From NCBI GenBank assembly GCA_011033025.1, contig WFMF01000205.1, positions 186,001 through 250,000 on the forward strand: a stretch of DNA of 64,000 nt, given 5' to 3'. The notes below the pieces were generated by a model, which worked only from the letters and a program-made list of their open reading frames with translations, was not told the origin of the DNA and did no database searches. Source of the stretch: Beroe forskalii (lineage: Eukaryota; Ctenophora; Nuda; Beroida; Beroidae). A program made the position numbers and the translations under genes. This document shows, in pieces, positions 18,860-30,936 of the stretch (positions within the stretch are counted from its first letter, which is position 1; every line of letters starts with the position of its first letter).

Positions 18860-21475
18860 TAGATACTAAAAGCAGGAACTAGCGGAACCACCCCGAAACA
18901 TGCCGAAACAAGCGGAACGACCCGAAACCACCCCGAACCAACCCAAAAACCTTCCGAAACAAGCCGAAACAAGGCGAAACGAGCCGAAACAACCCGAAAC
19001 AACCTGAAACAAGCGAAACAAGCGAAACAACCCGAAACAAGCGAATCAACCCGAAACAAGCAGTTTTGCATTTTCCACTTGTTTCGGCTTGTTTCGGCTT
19101 GTTTCAGCTTGTTTCGGGTTGATTCGCTTGTTTCGGGTTGGTTCGCCTTGGTTCGCTTGATACGACAGAAAAAACACGAAAAAACCCGAATCAAGCCCGA
19201 ATCAAGCCCGAATCAAGCCAATTTTTTACTAAAACCTGGAACAACCCGAAACAAGCCGAATCACCCCGAAACAAGCCGAAACAAGCCGAATCAACCCAAA
19301 ACAAGCGACTCGACCCGAAAAAATCGAAACAACCCGAAACAAGCGAATCAACTCGAAACAAGCAGTTTTGCATTTTCCACTTGTTTCAGCTTGTTTCGGC
19401 TTGTTTCGGCTTGTTTCGGCTCGTTTCGGCTTGTTTCGGGTTGATTCGACTTGTTTCGGCTTGATTCGACTTGTTTCGAGTAAATCAACCGAATCAAACA
19501 AATCAACCCGAATCAATATCAAAACGAGCCGAAACAATCTGAAGCAGGCCATGATCAATCCGAAATAAGCGTCGGAGTCAAGGTGAATCAACCCGTTTAA
19601 TTATGGGACATTAATAGCATATTTATAGATATTCAGTTTGTCAAGAAATATGTTCTTCTAGTCATCTAGCTATCTAGGCACTCTTGGAGATGTGTAGACA
19701 CAAATCTTATGAACTTATAATTGTATCTCCTTTTCATGATAGGCGACTTTATTACAGTATTTTATACTTGTATGACGAATTTAAGGATTACGAATTTAAG
19801 TATTACAGAATAACGTGTATGAACTATGAGTGCTGCTTATCAATAAAAAGCTCAAAAGCATCTCTTCGAAAGGTTAGAACTATTAAATAACTGCATACCT
19901 ATCTCTCAATTCTCAGCTTGGCTCTCAGAGACACAGCCATAGGGCATGCAGACTATGAATTGCATACCCTGAAAAAGTCCCTTTCATAATCTCAAATTTC
20001 CAATCGCAACTCATTCGGCTCATTTTACCTGTCAACTGTGAAACTCTGCGTACACTGCACATATTTGTATATTATGCATATCCTGATCTCACAGATCTCA
20101 ATTTTTCTATTTTTCCCTTTCCAACTTACTATTTAGGGTTGATTGCTGATCCCTATTAGCACTTCCGCACTGTATTATGTAGATGAAATACTCTGGCTAC
20201 GTTGTCTCTTTTCACCATTCATCACCACCCTATTCTTGATAACTGATCAACTGTGTCTGACTGATAATTACATAATAACGTAATTACTGGAGAGGTCGAA
20301 TGTTTTCAGGTTCCTATCACTCGTTAACTCATTAAGACACGGTACTTAACAGTCGTGCTGACTTAACAGTCATCAAATTAAGGCAACTATGATCTTTCTC
20401 AAGCTGACAACAAAATGATACTAATGATCTCCTTATTCGTGGTAAAAATGATCATTTTAAATGCAACGTCATTAATCATTATAGTTAATCATGTTATTCC
20501 CTTAATTTGCAACAAAATGAAATGCCACTCACAATTCGTAATGGAGAAAATTATTTGCAGCGCAAAGCCAACAGGTCAGTTATCATTCATGTTTGACTAT
20601 ATAACTCATGAATTGGTGTTTAAAGTTATAACATATTTACTAAAACTTATGTTTGTATTATCAGTATCATCGTCATCCGTGTTCTAGTCTCAAAATGACA
20701 TGCCTTCAATTCGGACTACACTCGAATCATTTCGGAAATTGTCCCACTCGGTATCAATTCATTCAAGTTTACCGGGCGAATTTACTGAGCTACGTGGCAT
20801 AGAGATGCCAATTCAGCCAAATTGTGCTTCTTGCATTTTCACATAAAGACATAAAGGTGAATAAGATGAATGTACGGTCGAATTACATGAAAGCGATGGA
20901 GATAAGTGCACGGGCCGTCTGAGCAATGAAAGTACTGTAATGCAACGAAATGAAGGACTCTTACGCAACCAATGACACATTCGCGATATTTCCCTAACTG
21001 CCGCTGAACTTGCCCGGGCATGTTATGCGTCGCGCGCGAAAAATAGGCGCAAGAATTGTTACTGTTACTGACAGTGTCAGGGGCATATTGTTCGTGTGGG
21101 AATTACTATTTGTGCGCGATGTTACCCTCGGCAAAATCTTCCATCATTTCAAACAAATGTCAGATGTTTCGTTGTGAATTATATTTTGAATGTTTTAATG
21201 AATCAGAATTTGCACACTCGGGCTCAAGTAAAGTGATGCAATCATCATAAGTGATAGTGTTGTTTTAACTTTTTAAGAACATTTTGGGTCAAAAAAGTGT
21301 TACCACGCATGGTTTTCAAAAGTTCAAAGCACCTTTGCTCCTTTACTCTTTTACAGTAAAACTTCTCAAACGTTGAATGGTCGTTTGGTTTGCCGTAGAC
21401 TACAGCCCCAGTGTGGACGATTTTCTTTACAAGAACTACCTATTTCTCTGTAGATTAAAACCACCAACTTTACAA
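18860..21475 (+). repeat. Left arm of a giant inverted repeat (decamer-rich end plus body)
   Basis: The arm starts GTAGATACTAAAAGCAGG, continues with about 730 bases of degenerate CGAAACAAGC / CGAATCAACC decamers, then about 1.9 kb of ordinary AT-rich sequence. It is answered in inverse order by 23,395-26,218. The decamers change strand sharply at conserved spacers such as GCAGTTTTGCATTTTCCAC (about 19,060 and 19,362) and at CAGAAAAAACACG (about 19,163), so the end itself folds into nested hairpins. No convincing protein is present. Frames rich in FRLVSACF or ETSRNKPKQ are translations of the decamers. This looks like a foldback-type or long-TIR transposon; the superfamily is unknown. Confidence 0.75.
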
Positions 21476-23394
21476 CACTACTTTATACAATCAAATTTGA
21501 GGATGTCAAGTAAAAATATGGAATAAAAGAAAAAGGCTGTTGGGCTGGGGTGATGGGGGAATGGAGCCACTGTTTTCTTTCTGGGGTTTCTCTGCCGTGG
21601 CGGAGGAGTTAGTCGCCTGGGTGGATCTGGGGTCTGTCTGCTGGGGAGGGAGTGTGCCACTGAAGACTAGTATCCTGCACTGCTCATAAGTTGAGTATTA
21701 ATGTAGTTTTTCTCTGTGCATGAATACCTGTAATAAATGTGATTACAAATAACAAATGAAAAATTTTGCTTGACATCCTTGAATTTTTGGTTGTGTTGTA
21801 GTGCTGGGAGTGGAGTTTGGTGCAATATAGCTCCCTGGTGCTTGGAGGCATCCCTCATCTTAACTTCTTAACATTTTAATTTCTAATCTATATAATCTGA
21901 TACTATATTGACACATTGATATACTGTCGATTTACTTTGCATTGATCTGTGAAATATGGTCCTTTTCTAACCAACTCACTATTTCCGTTTTGTTGATGCC
22001 ACTGTATTGTATTGTACATGGCTTGCTTTGCTGCTTTTCCGAACTGTTTTATCTGATGGTGGCCAAAAGGATTCAAGTTCCGATCCACCTTAATTAATTA
22101 CTTCACCATTGCTTATGTTAATCTAAATGAATTGAACCAATATCACTTATTTCTGCAAGACTGAGGGATGCCTCCCCAACCTGTTCACTCATTCTCAATT
22201 TTTCTAACTTGGACTCACAATCACTGTTCTTGTTGCATGTCCTCTGTATAGCATGAATTAACAACTTGTTATATGTTATTTTTTATGTCATGTTTATAGC
22301 GAAACAACCCGAAACAAGCGAATCAACCCGAAACAAGCGAAATCAACCCGAAACAAGCGAAACAATTTGAAACGTTCCGGAAGCAAGCCGAATCGACATG
22401 AACCACGAGCAGTTTTGCATTTTCGTTTGTTTCGGGTTGATTCGCGCCTTTGTTTCAGCTGGTTCGGGTTGTTTCGCCTTGTTTCGCTTGATATGGCAGC
22501 AGAACATTTAACAACCCGAAACAACTTGAATCAAGCCAAAATTTTACTAAAGTGGAACAACCCGAACAACCCGAACAACCCGAAACAACCTGAGTGCCGG
22601 AAACAAGCGGAAAAATGCAAAACTTGTTTCTGGGTTGTTTCGGCTGATTCGCTTGTTTCGGGTTGTTTCGCTTGTTTCGCTTGTTTCGCTTGTTTCGCTT
22701 TAGTCGGGGCTGTTTCAAGGTTTTGCCTACTTTTGCCTTGTTTCGGCTTGTTTCGGAAGGTTTTTGGGTTGGTTCGGGGTGGTTTCGGGTCGTTCCGCTT
22801 GTTTCGGCTTGTTTCGGGGTGGTTTCGCTAGTTCCTGCTTTTAGTATCTACGGCTCAAATTCAGCATCCCTAATCCATACGTGTATCAATTTATGATACC
22901 TGGAGAGCGAATTTTGGGGCAGATTTTCTATTCATGTGACACTGAATAGTCTGGGCAATTACTTGACTGCGATATATCCATTATCCAATACCTATTCATT
23001 CTCGGAGCTTTTTGAGATATTTGCTCTCTAGAAAGGAAATGTTGAAAGTTTGAGTATCAATCTTCAAAGAATTTTAAAACGAACAGAAAGTTCTTGTGGC
23101 AAAAAAATCACTATCCAATGCAAGAGCGGGGTTCGGAGAAATAACAGCACTATTATATCACTATTAACATGGATTGAACACTGAGTTCGACTTAAAATCG
23201 TAAATCAGGAACATGGCATGTATTGATGACTTGTGGCAGCTTGAGCTACGAAGTACGAGCCCGACGGCCAAGTTCAAGCTCATTACTGATATGTATCTTC
23301 ATAAATCATAGGTCAGAGGCATCAGATTGTAAAATAAGTTGAAAGTGCAAAAATGGCTCAAGAAAGATCCTCAGTGGCCGGGTAATTGCATATA
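21476..23394. other. Spacer of the giant inverted repeat, with an extra decamer-rich end fragment
   Basis: The spacer holds AT-rich sequence without recognisable genes. At about 22,296-22,852 it contains another decamer-rich stretch ending TTTAGTATCTAC, an additional copy of the right end of the same element. So 18,860-22,852 by itself also has matching terminal repeats and may have been one 4-kb element, with 22,853-26,218 a second, inverted and incomplete copy. A short GC-rich poly-purine/pyrimidine stretch at 21,540-21,650 has no clear meaning. Confidence 0.5.
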
Positions 23395-26218
23395 TTATGG
23401 TGGTTTTAATCTGCAAGAGAAATAGGGAAATAGGTAGTATAAAAACATAAGAATTTGTTTATTCTTGTAGAGAAAATCCTCCAAACTGGGTCTACAGCCT
23501 ACGGCAAACGTTACTTAAACTGTTAGTTTCGACCAATGAAGACCCATAAACGTTAGAGCTAAGGCAGTCACAAAAGCTCAATAAAAGAGTAAAGGAAAAA
23601 ACTAACAAAGGTGCTTTGAACTTTTGAAACCATGCATGGTAACACTTTTTTGACTCATAACGTTCTTAAAACAACGTTATGATTGCATCACTTTACTTGG
23701 GCCCGAATGTGCAAATTCTGATTCATTAAAACAATCATAATATAATTCACAACGAAACTTCTGAAATTTGTTTGAAATGATGGAAGATTTTGCCGAGGGT
23801 AGCATCGCACACAAATATAAGTCGCACACGAACAATATGCCCCTGACACTGTCAGTGACACTATCAATTCTTGCGCCTATTGTTCGCGCGCGACGCATAA
23901 CATGCCCGGGCAAGTTCAGCGGCAGTAAGGGAAATGTCGCGAATGTGTCATTGGTTGCGTAAGAATCCTTCATTTCGTTGCATTACAGTACGTTCATTGC
24001 TCATACGGCCCGTGCACTTATCTCCATCGCTTTCATGTAATTCGACCATGCGTTCATCTTATTCACCTTTATGTCTTTATGTGAAAATGCAAGAACTCAA
24101 GAAGCATAATTTGGCTAAATTGGCATCTCTTATTCTCTATGCCACGTAGCCCAGTAAATTCGCCCGGTAAACTTGAATGAATTGATATCGAGTGGGACAA
24201 TTTCCAAATTGATTTGAGTGTTGTCCGAATTGGAGTCATGTCATTTAACATTTTGAGACTAGAACACGGATGACGATGATACTGATAATACAAACATAAG
24301 TTTTAGTAAATGTTATAACTTTAAACACCAATTCATGAGTTATATAGTCAAAAATGAATGATAACTGACCTGTTGGCTTTGCGCTGCAAATAATTTTCTC
24401 CATTACGAATTGTGAGTTGCATCTCATTTTGTTGCAAATTAAGGAAATAACATGATTAACTATAATGATTAATGACGTTGCATTTAAAATGATCATTTTT
24501 ACCACGAATAAGGAGATCATTTTGTTGTCAGCTCAAGAAAGATCATAATTGTCATAATTTGATGACTGGTAGCAAAACACGACTGTTAAGTACCGTGTCT
24601 TAATGAGTTAACGAGTGATAGGAACCTGAAAACATTCGACCTCTCCAGTAATAACGTTATTATGTAATTATCAGTCAGACACAGTTGATCAGTTATCAAG
24701 AATAGGGTGGTGATGAAAGGTGAAAAGAGACAACGTAGCCAGAGTATTTCATCTACATACAGTACGGAAGTGCTAATAAGGTTCAGCAATCAACTCTAAA
24801 TAGTTAGTTGGAAAGGGAAAAATAGAAAAATTGAGATCTGTGAGATCAGGATATGCATAATATACAAATATGTGCAGTTCACGCAGTGTTTCACAGTTGA
24901 CAGGTAAAATGAGCCGAATGAGTTGGGATTGGAAATTTGAGATTACGAAAGGGACTTTTCAGGGTATGCAATTCATAGTCTGCATACCCGATGGCTGTGT
25001 CTCTGAGAGCCAAGCTGAGAATTGAGAGATAGGTATGCAGTTATTTAATAGTTTTATTAGTTTATTGTACTTCTTGTCGTCTGAACAACTTTGCATGGGA
25101 CACAGCTTTCCAGATAAAATACTGACGTAAATGTCTCTTTTTAAGTTCTAAAGTTTTCGCGGGGCCCTTCTAACCTTTCGAAGAGATGCTTTTGAGCTTT
25201 TCATTGATAAGCAGCACTCATAGTTCATACACGTTATTCTGTAATCCTTAAATTCGTAACCCTTAAACTCGTCATACAAGTATAAAATACTGTAATAAAG
25301 TCGCCTATCATGAAAAGGAGATAAAATTATAAGTTCATAAGATTTGTGTCTACACATCTCCAAGAGTGCCTAGATAGCTAGATGACTAGAAGAACATATT
25401 TCTTGACAAACTGAATATCAATAAATATCCTATTAGTTATGTCCCATAATTATACGGGTTGATTCACCTTGACTCTGACACTTATTTCGGATTGATCATG
25501 GCCTGCTTCAGATTGATTCGGCTCGTTTCGATATTGATTCGGGTTGAATCGTTTGATTCGGTTGATTTACTCGAAACATGCGAAACAAGCGAATCAACCC
25601 GAAACAAGCGAATCAACCCGAAACAAGCCGAAACAAGCGAATCAACACGAAACAAGCCGAAACAAGCTGAAACAAGCCGAAACAAGCCGAAACAAGTGGA
25701 AAATGCAAAACTGCTTGTTTCGAGTTGATTCGCTTGTTTCGGGTTGTTTCGCTTTTTTCGGGTTGAGTCGCTTGTTTTGGGTTGTTTCGGGGTGATTCGG
25801 CTTGTTTCGGCTTGTTTCGGCTTGTTCCAGGTTTTAGTAAAAAAATTGGCTTGATTCGGGGTTGATTCGGGTTGTTTCGTGTTTTTTTCTGTCGTATCAA
25901 GCGAAACAAGGCGAACCAACCCGAAACAAGCGAATCAAGCCGAAACAAGCTGAAACAAGCCGAAACAAGCCGAAACAATCCGAAACAAGTGAAAAAAGCA
26001 AAACTGCTTGTTTCGGGTTGTTTCGGGTTGATTCGCTTGTTTCGGGTTGTTTCGCTTGTTTCGCTTGTTTCGGATTGTTTCGGGTTGTTTCGGCTCGTTT
26101 CGCCTTGTTTCGGCTTGTTTCGGAGGGTTTTTGGGTTGGTTCGGGGTGGTTTCGGGTCGTTCCGCTTGTTTCGGCTTGTTTCGGGGTGGTTTCGCTAGTT
26201 CCTGCTTTTAGTATCTAC
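23395..26218 (-). repeat. Right arm of the giant inverted repeat
   Basis: This is the inverse of 18,860-21,475, ending GGAACTAGC-type sequence inverted and then TTTAGTATCTAC at 26,218. Similarity in the body (for example the inverse of 19,620-20,000 at about 25,020-25,440) is high by eye, around nine bases in ten or better. This arm carries an extra stretch of about 115 bases at roughly 25,053-25,168 that the left arm lacks. The decamer part lies at about 25,445-26,190 with the same strand-switch spacers. No coding sequence is supported. Confidence 0.75.
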
Positions 26219-28713
26219 GGTTTCAAAGAACATACTCTTATGATGGTTACTGATATTTAGAATGTTTTGCTGCTGTTAATAAACTTAAAGTTGATGTAAC
26301 AAATTCCTGTGAAAATTTTTGTGAAAACTTTTGATTGTGTAATTGGTTTGCATGTCCTTTTAAGATTAACAGTATGTAAATTTACAACTATAAATACTAT
26401 TATTAGCTGTTTTTTCGGGTTATCTAAAGTAAAATTAGAATTTTCATAACCAATATAAATATTAATAATATTATCTCTATGATTTATGTTAATTTAATTT
26501 TATGTCACGCTTAGATTTCACACCTGACGTAAATACTGTAATATTGAAGATCCACTCAACTCGATTTTTAATTATCTTCGTTCTTCATTTTCACTGATTT
26601 TCAAGAAATACCACTTTTGTTCATGTGCATCTTTTGAAAGAGAGTTAGAGTACCTTTGTAATTAAGCTGTCTTGTCTTCTTTTTAGTGAATTTAATTTTA
26701 TGATATTTCAGAATTATTGTTACGGCAAGTAATAATGCTATTATATAGTTCATAGTAACTGTGGATCAGTTGTCTGTCCCAGTGTCCCATTATAAATTAT
26801 TAATATTATCACCATTGTGGTATCACTATCAAGTATCAGTGAGGAGTGTTATGGGTTTTAAATAAATGTGAGTTTTGATTCCGTCCAATTCCATTGATGA
26901 TTGATATTTTATGATAATCTTACAGCTCATTATAAAGATATATTTTTGATTTTGTCCAGCGATACATGAACTACAATATCTAGTGCTCGCTAGAATTAAA
27001 AAGATCGCTCGAAAATAATTCTCGATTACTTTAAAGATGCGATCAATTGGCAATTAAAATTGCGCGCGCAATAGTTATGCAGCTGTTGCCGCGCGCGCGG
27101 CGCAATATTGTTTAAAGATACTGACAATTGCGCGCACAACTCTATCGAGAGCAAATTAGTAGGATTTTACCCTATCCTCCTCCGCTCTAGATGGATTTCA
27201 CCCATCCCTGGTGCGTTGCCCTAACCAGGACCCTGGTTACGCGCACGGAGTGCGCGGCGCGGCAAGCGCTTCGCGACGCCCCTGGTTAGGGGAACCTGGT
27301 GCGTAACACTCGGAAATTTGGAGGGTCGTGTTGCGCGGAAAAATATGGCGCCGCGCGGCCAATGTGCAATGGCATGGCGAGAGACATTTGGCATGGCATG
27401 GCCGAGATTAATCCCGTCACGCGCGGACGCGGAAAAAGTCTTACTTCACCTTGCCAGACGTTAACTAGCCCCCAGATCACAACGTTTGGCACTGATAAAA
27501 TTGACGATTCTAAGGCAAAATCCAATAAGTGAAATGTATTGCCCATTTTTATAATGATCATTTAATTCAGCGAATCTAATTTTTATAGTGCTCTATTTTC
27601 GAGATTGGGTTGAGTATTCGATTCGATATCATGTCAAAAATATTCTATTCTATGATATTTTATTCTGTTATGATAAACAATTTCTTGAGGTATTTATTTA
27701 AGTAATATCTTTCATGATTTATGAGGCGCCTGTAACATTCGTCCATTGATCAATCAATCAACTCTTAACCTATTATCACAGTAATTTCACACTCTTAACT
27801 TATTATCAAAGTATTTTTTCACTGAGCTGATTCTACATATTCAATTTATTTATGAATGTTTTCAATGAGTAATGGGCACCTGAGCTAAATGGTGTGTATT
27901 ATATTAACTGATGAGCAGACACATTGGTTATGCAATTTTTGGTCTCCCAATATTTGTGTATCCTAAGCACAAGCAATTGTTTATATTTTTCATTTGATCA
28001 GTTCATTCGATCAATGCAGAACAATGCAGGTGCCTAGCCATAGCCCTAACCATAACTCTAACTTTAATCCTTACCCAAAACCTTACAAATTCTGACACTA
28101 ACCCTTATCCTCACCCTAGAACTTAAAGCACTAGATGCACTTAAATATATTTTCTAAGTAATGTCATCATCATAGATAATGAAGGCTCTTATTTATAAAG
28201 GAGACCGACCATTTTTGACACAGTATGTGTAACATTACATTTTTCTAGTACCTACAGGAGTGTAGTACCTCCCCCCCCCTTTATTCATATTACAATATTG
28301 AAAAACCCTCCCCTAATAAGCAAACAATTCATGGATTGACCCATAAGTTCATCCAAAATTCCTTGTTTAATATCCATCCAAGCAAATCAATGGACTAATG
28401 GGAAGAACTTTTAGTCACTCCCAAGTACCTTCCTCTTGGGCCAGTGTAATGTTTATGGATTTTCACCTAACTTTTAAGCCACTATGAATCAGATAAAACA
28501 TTCATATAAATTATACAATACACACTTTCATACGTTAGATCAACTCGAAGAATGAAATTGACTGAAATGGCTAGCAGTGCCCATTTTAACTGATCACATA
28601 ATATAAATTCCAAAATAAGTGGTACGACCATATTCGATGCTACTGAAATAAATCTAATCGTACTCAAATAATCAAACCACACAAGTCCATGTTTCAACCT
28701 GATTACAGTAGAT
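26219..28713. other. Intergenic region without recognised genes; short inverted repeats and telomere-like stretch
   Basis: Mostly AT-rich sequence. About 27,060-27,130 is dense in GCGCGC runs. About 27,208-27,308 contains an inverted pair (GGTGCGTTGCCCTAACCAGG and its near inverse CCTGGTTAGGGGAACCTGGTG), probably a small hairpin MITE. About 28,036-28,131 is a run of degenerate CCCTAA-type hexamers (CCCTAACCATAACTCTAAC and so on), like decayed telomere repeat, and a C-run lies near 28,270. I see no convincing open frame. Confidence 0.5.
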
Positions 28714-29339
28714 TTAGTACTTGTAAGCGTAGACTCCATCCCACTGAGGATCATATGGCTCCATCCAGAACTTTCTGAAGAGATGGACCAGCTCGTCCCT
28801 CTCCAGTTTACCACTCTTGTCAGTGTCTGCTTTCTCAAAGAAGGTGTACGCAGCTTCCTGGGGCACGTCAAAGGCTTTCATCATGGTCTTGAGCTCGTCA
28901 ATGTCAACAGTCCATCACCGTCATCGTCTAGCACATCGTAGTAGGCATTGGAGAGAAGTGCGATGAGAGAAGGTTCACCTCGTCGCTCTCTTTCTCTTTC
29001 AGCCTCAGCAAGACTCTGTTAGCTTCGACCCAGTTCTCTCTGAGGAGGCCGTTGACTGGGTCCTCACTTGTTGAAGAAGAAGACCTTGACTGCTTCCCGC
29101 ATCTTCTCAACTTGTTCGTCAGTAGCGTTGACGAGCTGTCTCATCCTGTCAGGCCAGTAGAGGATCTCATCCATCTCCATTTTACCGTCACTGTCCAGAT
29201 CGAAGGTGTCGAATCTCTTGTAGAGACGAGACAACATCTTGGGGTGGAGGTCCTCTACGTTGAACTGCCACTGGTTTCCTACACTTCTCAGATACCGGTA
29301 ACTCTCGTTGTTTTCCTCGTTCAGACCCGCGGTAGTCAT
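28714..29339 (-). CDS. Ctenophore calcium-regulated photoprotein (mnemiopsin/berovin type)
   Basis: Reading from ATG at 29,339 to a TAA at 28,714-28,716, the product is about 208 residues. It shows NESYRYLRSVGNQWQFNVED, EF-hand loops DLDSDGKMEMDE, DDDGDG-x-VDIDE and DTDKSGKLERDE, and the C-terminus PYDPQWDGVYAYKY. This is the layout of Ca2+-photoproteins (EF-hands I, III and IV active), and I recall ctenophore berovin as nearly the same sequence. These proteins hold pre-oxidised coelenterazine and emit blue light on calcium binding in photocytes. The frame is broken at about 28,911, 29,010 and 29,067. All three are consistent with shortened homopolymers (AA, TTT, GGG), so consensus error is likelier than a pseudogene. 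The coding part is one exon; an AG just upstream (about 29,358) may end a 5'UTR intron. Confidence 0.88.
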
Positions 29340-29628
29340 CCTTGATTTGATCCTTTGCTCAAATTTAAAAATTAGTTTGTTAGAAATCATTTTAGATGGA
29401 TTAATAAATGAAATCATTACCTAAGCAAAGCAAATTGAGTTTCGAAACAACAAAGATCCCCAGTGTCGTACTCACAAAAACAACTTTCAGTAAATAAATA
29501 ATTGAAGACAGATGGTTCCATCCAGGGTACAGTGTAAACTATTAAGTGTTTCTGCAGATTTATCCAGAGGATATAGCGATTAGAGATTATATCAATTATT
29601 TAAAATCAAGAAAGATATTAACAGTTAA

Positions 29629-30012
29629 CACTTAAGACTCTGCAATTTTATATAGTTTGTCATTAAATCCAGTGAGATTAATTCCATTATCCATCCAGAT
29701 TCCCATTTGTCAGAACTTTCTCTTTCCACATCTGACTTCACCCAATCTTTTGCATCCTACAGGCTAAAGAATTGGGCGATATAACTGCTTCTATTCATTG
29801 TAGGTATTGCACTGCTTAACTGATAAAATAAGTTATTTTATCAGTTAAGCAGTGCAATAACTACAATGAATAGAAGCAGTTATACCGCCTGTAATTCTTT
29901 AGTTAAGTTGCAAAAGGTTGGATGAAAGAGAAAGTTCTGGTAAATGGGAATCTGGATGGAATTAATCTCACTGGATTTAATGACAAACTATGAAATTGCT
30001 GATTCTTAAGTG
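29629..30012. mobile_element. Palindromic MITE with TTAA target site
   Basis: Two arms of about 190 bases are near-perfect inverses and meet at about 29,835 (TGATAAAATAAGTTATTTTATCA core is split between the arms). Ends are CACTTAAGACTC and GATTCTTAAGTG. TTAA flanks both sides (29,625-29,628 and 30,013-30,016). There is no coding capacity. The target site suggests mobilisation by a piggyBac- or Kolobok-type transposase, although its ends do not match the Kolobok at 8.9 kb. It lies between the photoprotein gene and PSME4 exons. Confidence 0.8.
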
Positions 30013-30016
30013 TTAA

Positions 30017-30936
30017 GACATTTTATGATAGAATTCGCTACAGATGAAACGACCGTCCATACTTTCAGACAAGCGAATCATAATCATTCTTTACAGCATA
30101 GAATAGCAAAAACTGCTAATACTGGAAATAAGCAGTAAACAGTAATAGTGAAGCAACTGAAGTGTGATTTGAAAATGAATGGCAACACTTTTATACTGAA
30201 ATGCTTTAATTGGTTTATTGGGAGGTACTTAACCAATTTCCCTCTCAATTACAATTAATACTCATCAATAACCCGTGCAGGAAATTGTTAAGTTATCAAT
30301 TAATGGTGTCGGAAATAATACTTAATTGAGCTACGTGTTAGGGATATCAAATAATTAAAGTAGGATATTATCAATCAGTTTAATATCCCAACATTAATTA
30401 TCCATACCTCATCAGAATACTAAACTTTGATAGTGAGTAAGTGCTGACCATCGGATAGGTAGCCGAATTATTTACCTCCGTGGTAGAAATTAAGATCTTC
30501 ACTATCTATGCTGCCTTTAATAATAGTTCACAACTGAAATTCTACAAATCTTGATTTATACCTACCGTGAATTGTACAATACCAAAATTTTAGAAGATTT
30601 TGTTAAAAATGTGAAAATTTATCAATGAAACATAGTTTTAGTTGTAGGAGTGAAGTATAGTTTTAGTTGTATATTTTTGCAATATAGTGAAAATTAGAGC
30701 TGTGAAAAATGAAATTTTGCTTATGTAAATCCCCACCCCCTTAGTTTTCAAAAGCAATAATGTCTGATAAAACCTTGAAGCTATCAACCAAATTTCTCTT
30801 TTCACTTGGCCAGATATAGAATGAAACGACAACATTCCGTCGAATATCATAGTGCTTGATACCTTTTCACTTTTCGGGCTGTACAACTGCCTCGACTTCG
30901 TCTCGGCGGCATTAAACCCCTTCTCGCCCTTTCCAG
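30017..30936. other. Non-coding stretch upstream of the first visible PSME4 exon
   Basis: AT-rich sequence with no recognised gene or repeat. The last 60 bases are pyrimidine-rich and end CTTTCCAG at 30,936, a good 3' splice site for the exon beginning at 30,937. I could not find further PSME4 exons here. Confidence 0.4.

Noticed and set aside
19079-19591. Overlapping long frames rich in FRLVSACF or ETSRNKPKQ (also at 22.3-22.9 and 25.4-26.3 kb) as protein genes
   Set aside because: They are translations of the CGAAACAAGC decamers in several frames and on both strands; all frames are open because the decamer has no stops.
20415-20687. A frame of about 90 residues present in both arms of the giant inverted repeat (also 24,245-24,520 on -)
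   Set aside because: Its conservation follows from the arms being copies. Composition is hydrophobic and low in protein-like features, and no family is recognised.
27286-27561. Overlapping frames on both strands in the GC-rich patch
   Set aside because: The open frames reflect GC-rich composition; no recognisable domain or splice context.
28714-29339. Photoprotein gene as a true pseudogene
   Set aside because: All breaks fit homopolymer miscounts and the protein is otherwise highly conserved; kept as a probable gene pending reads.
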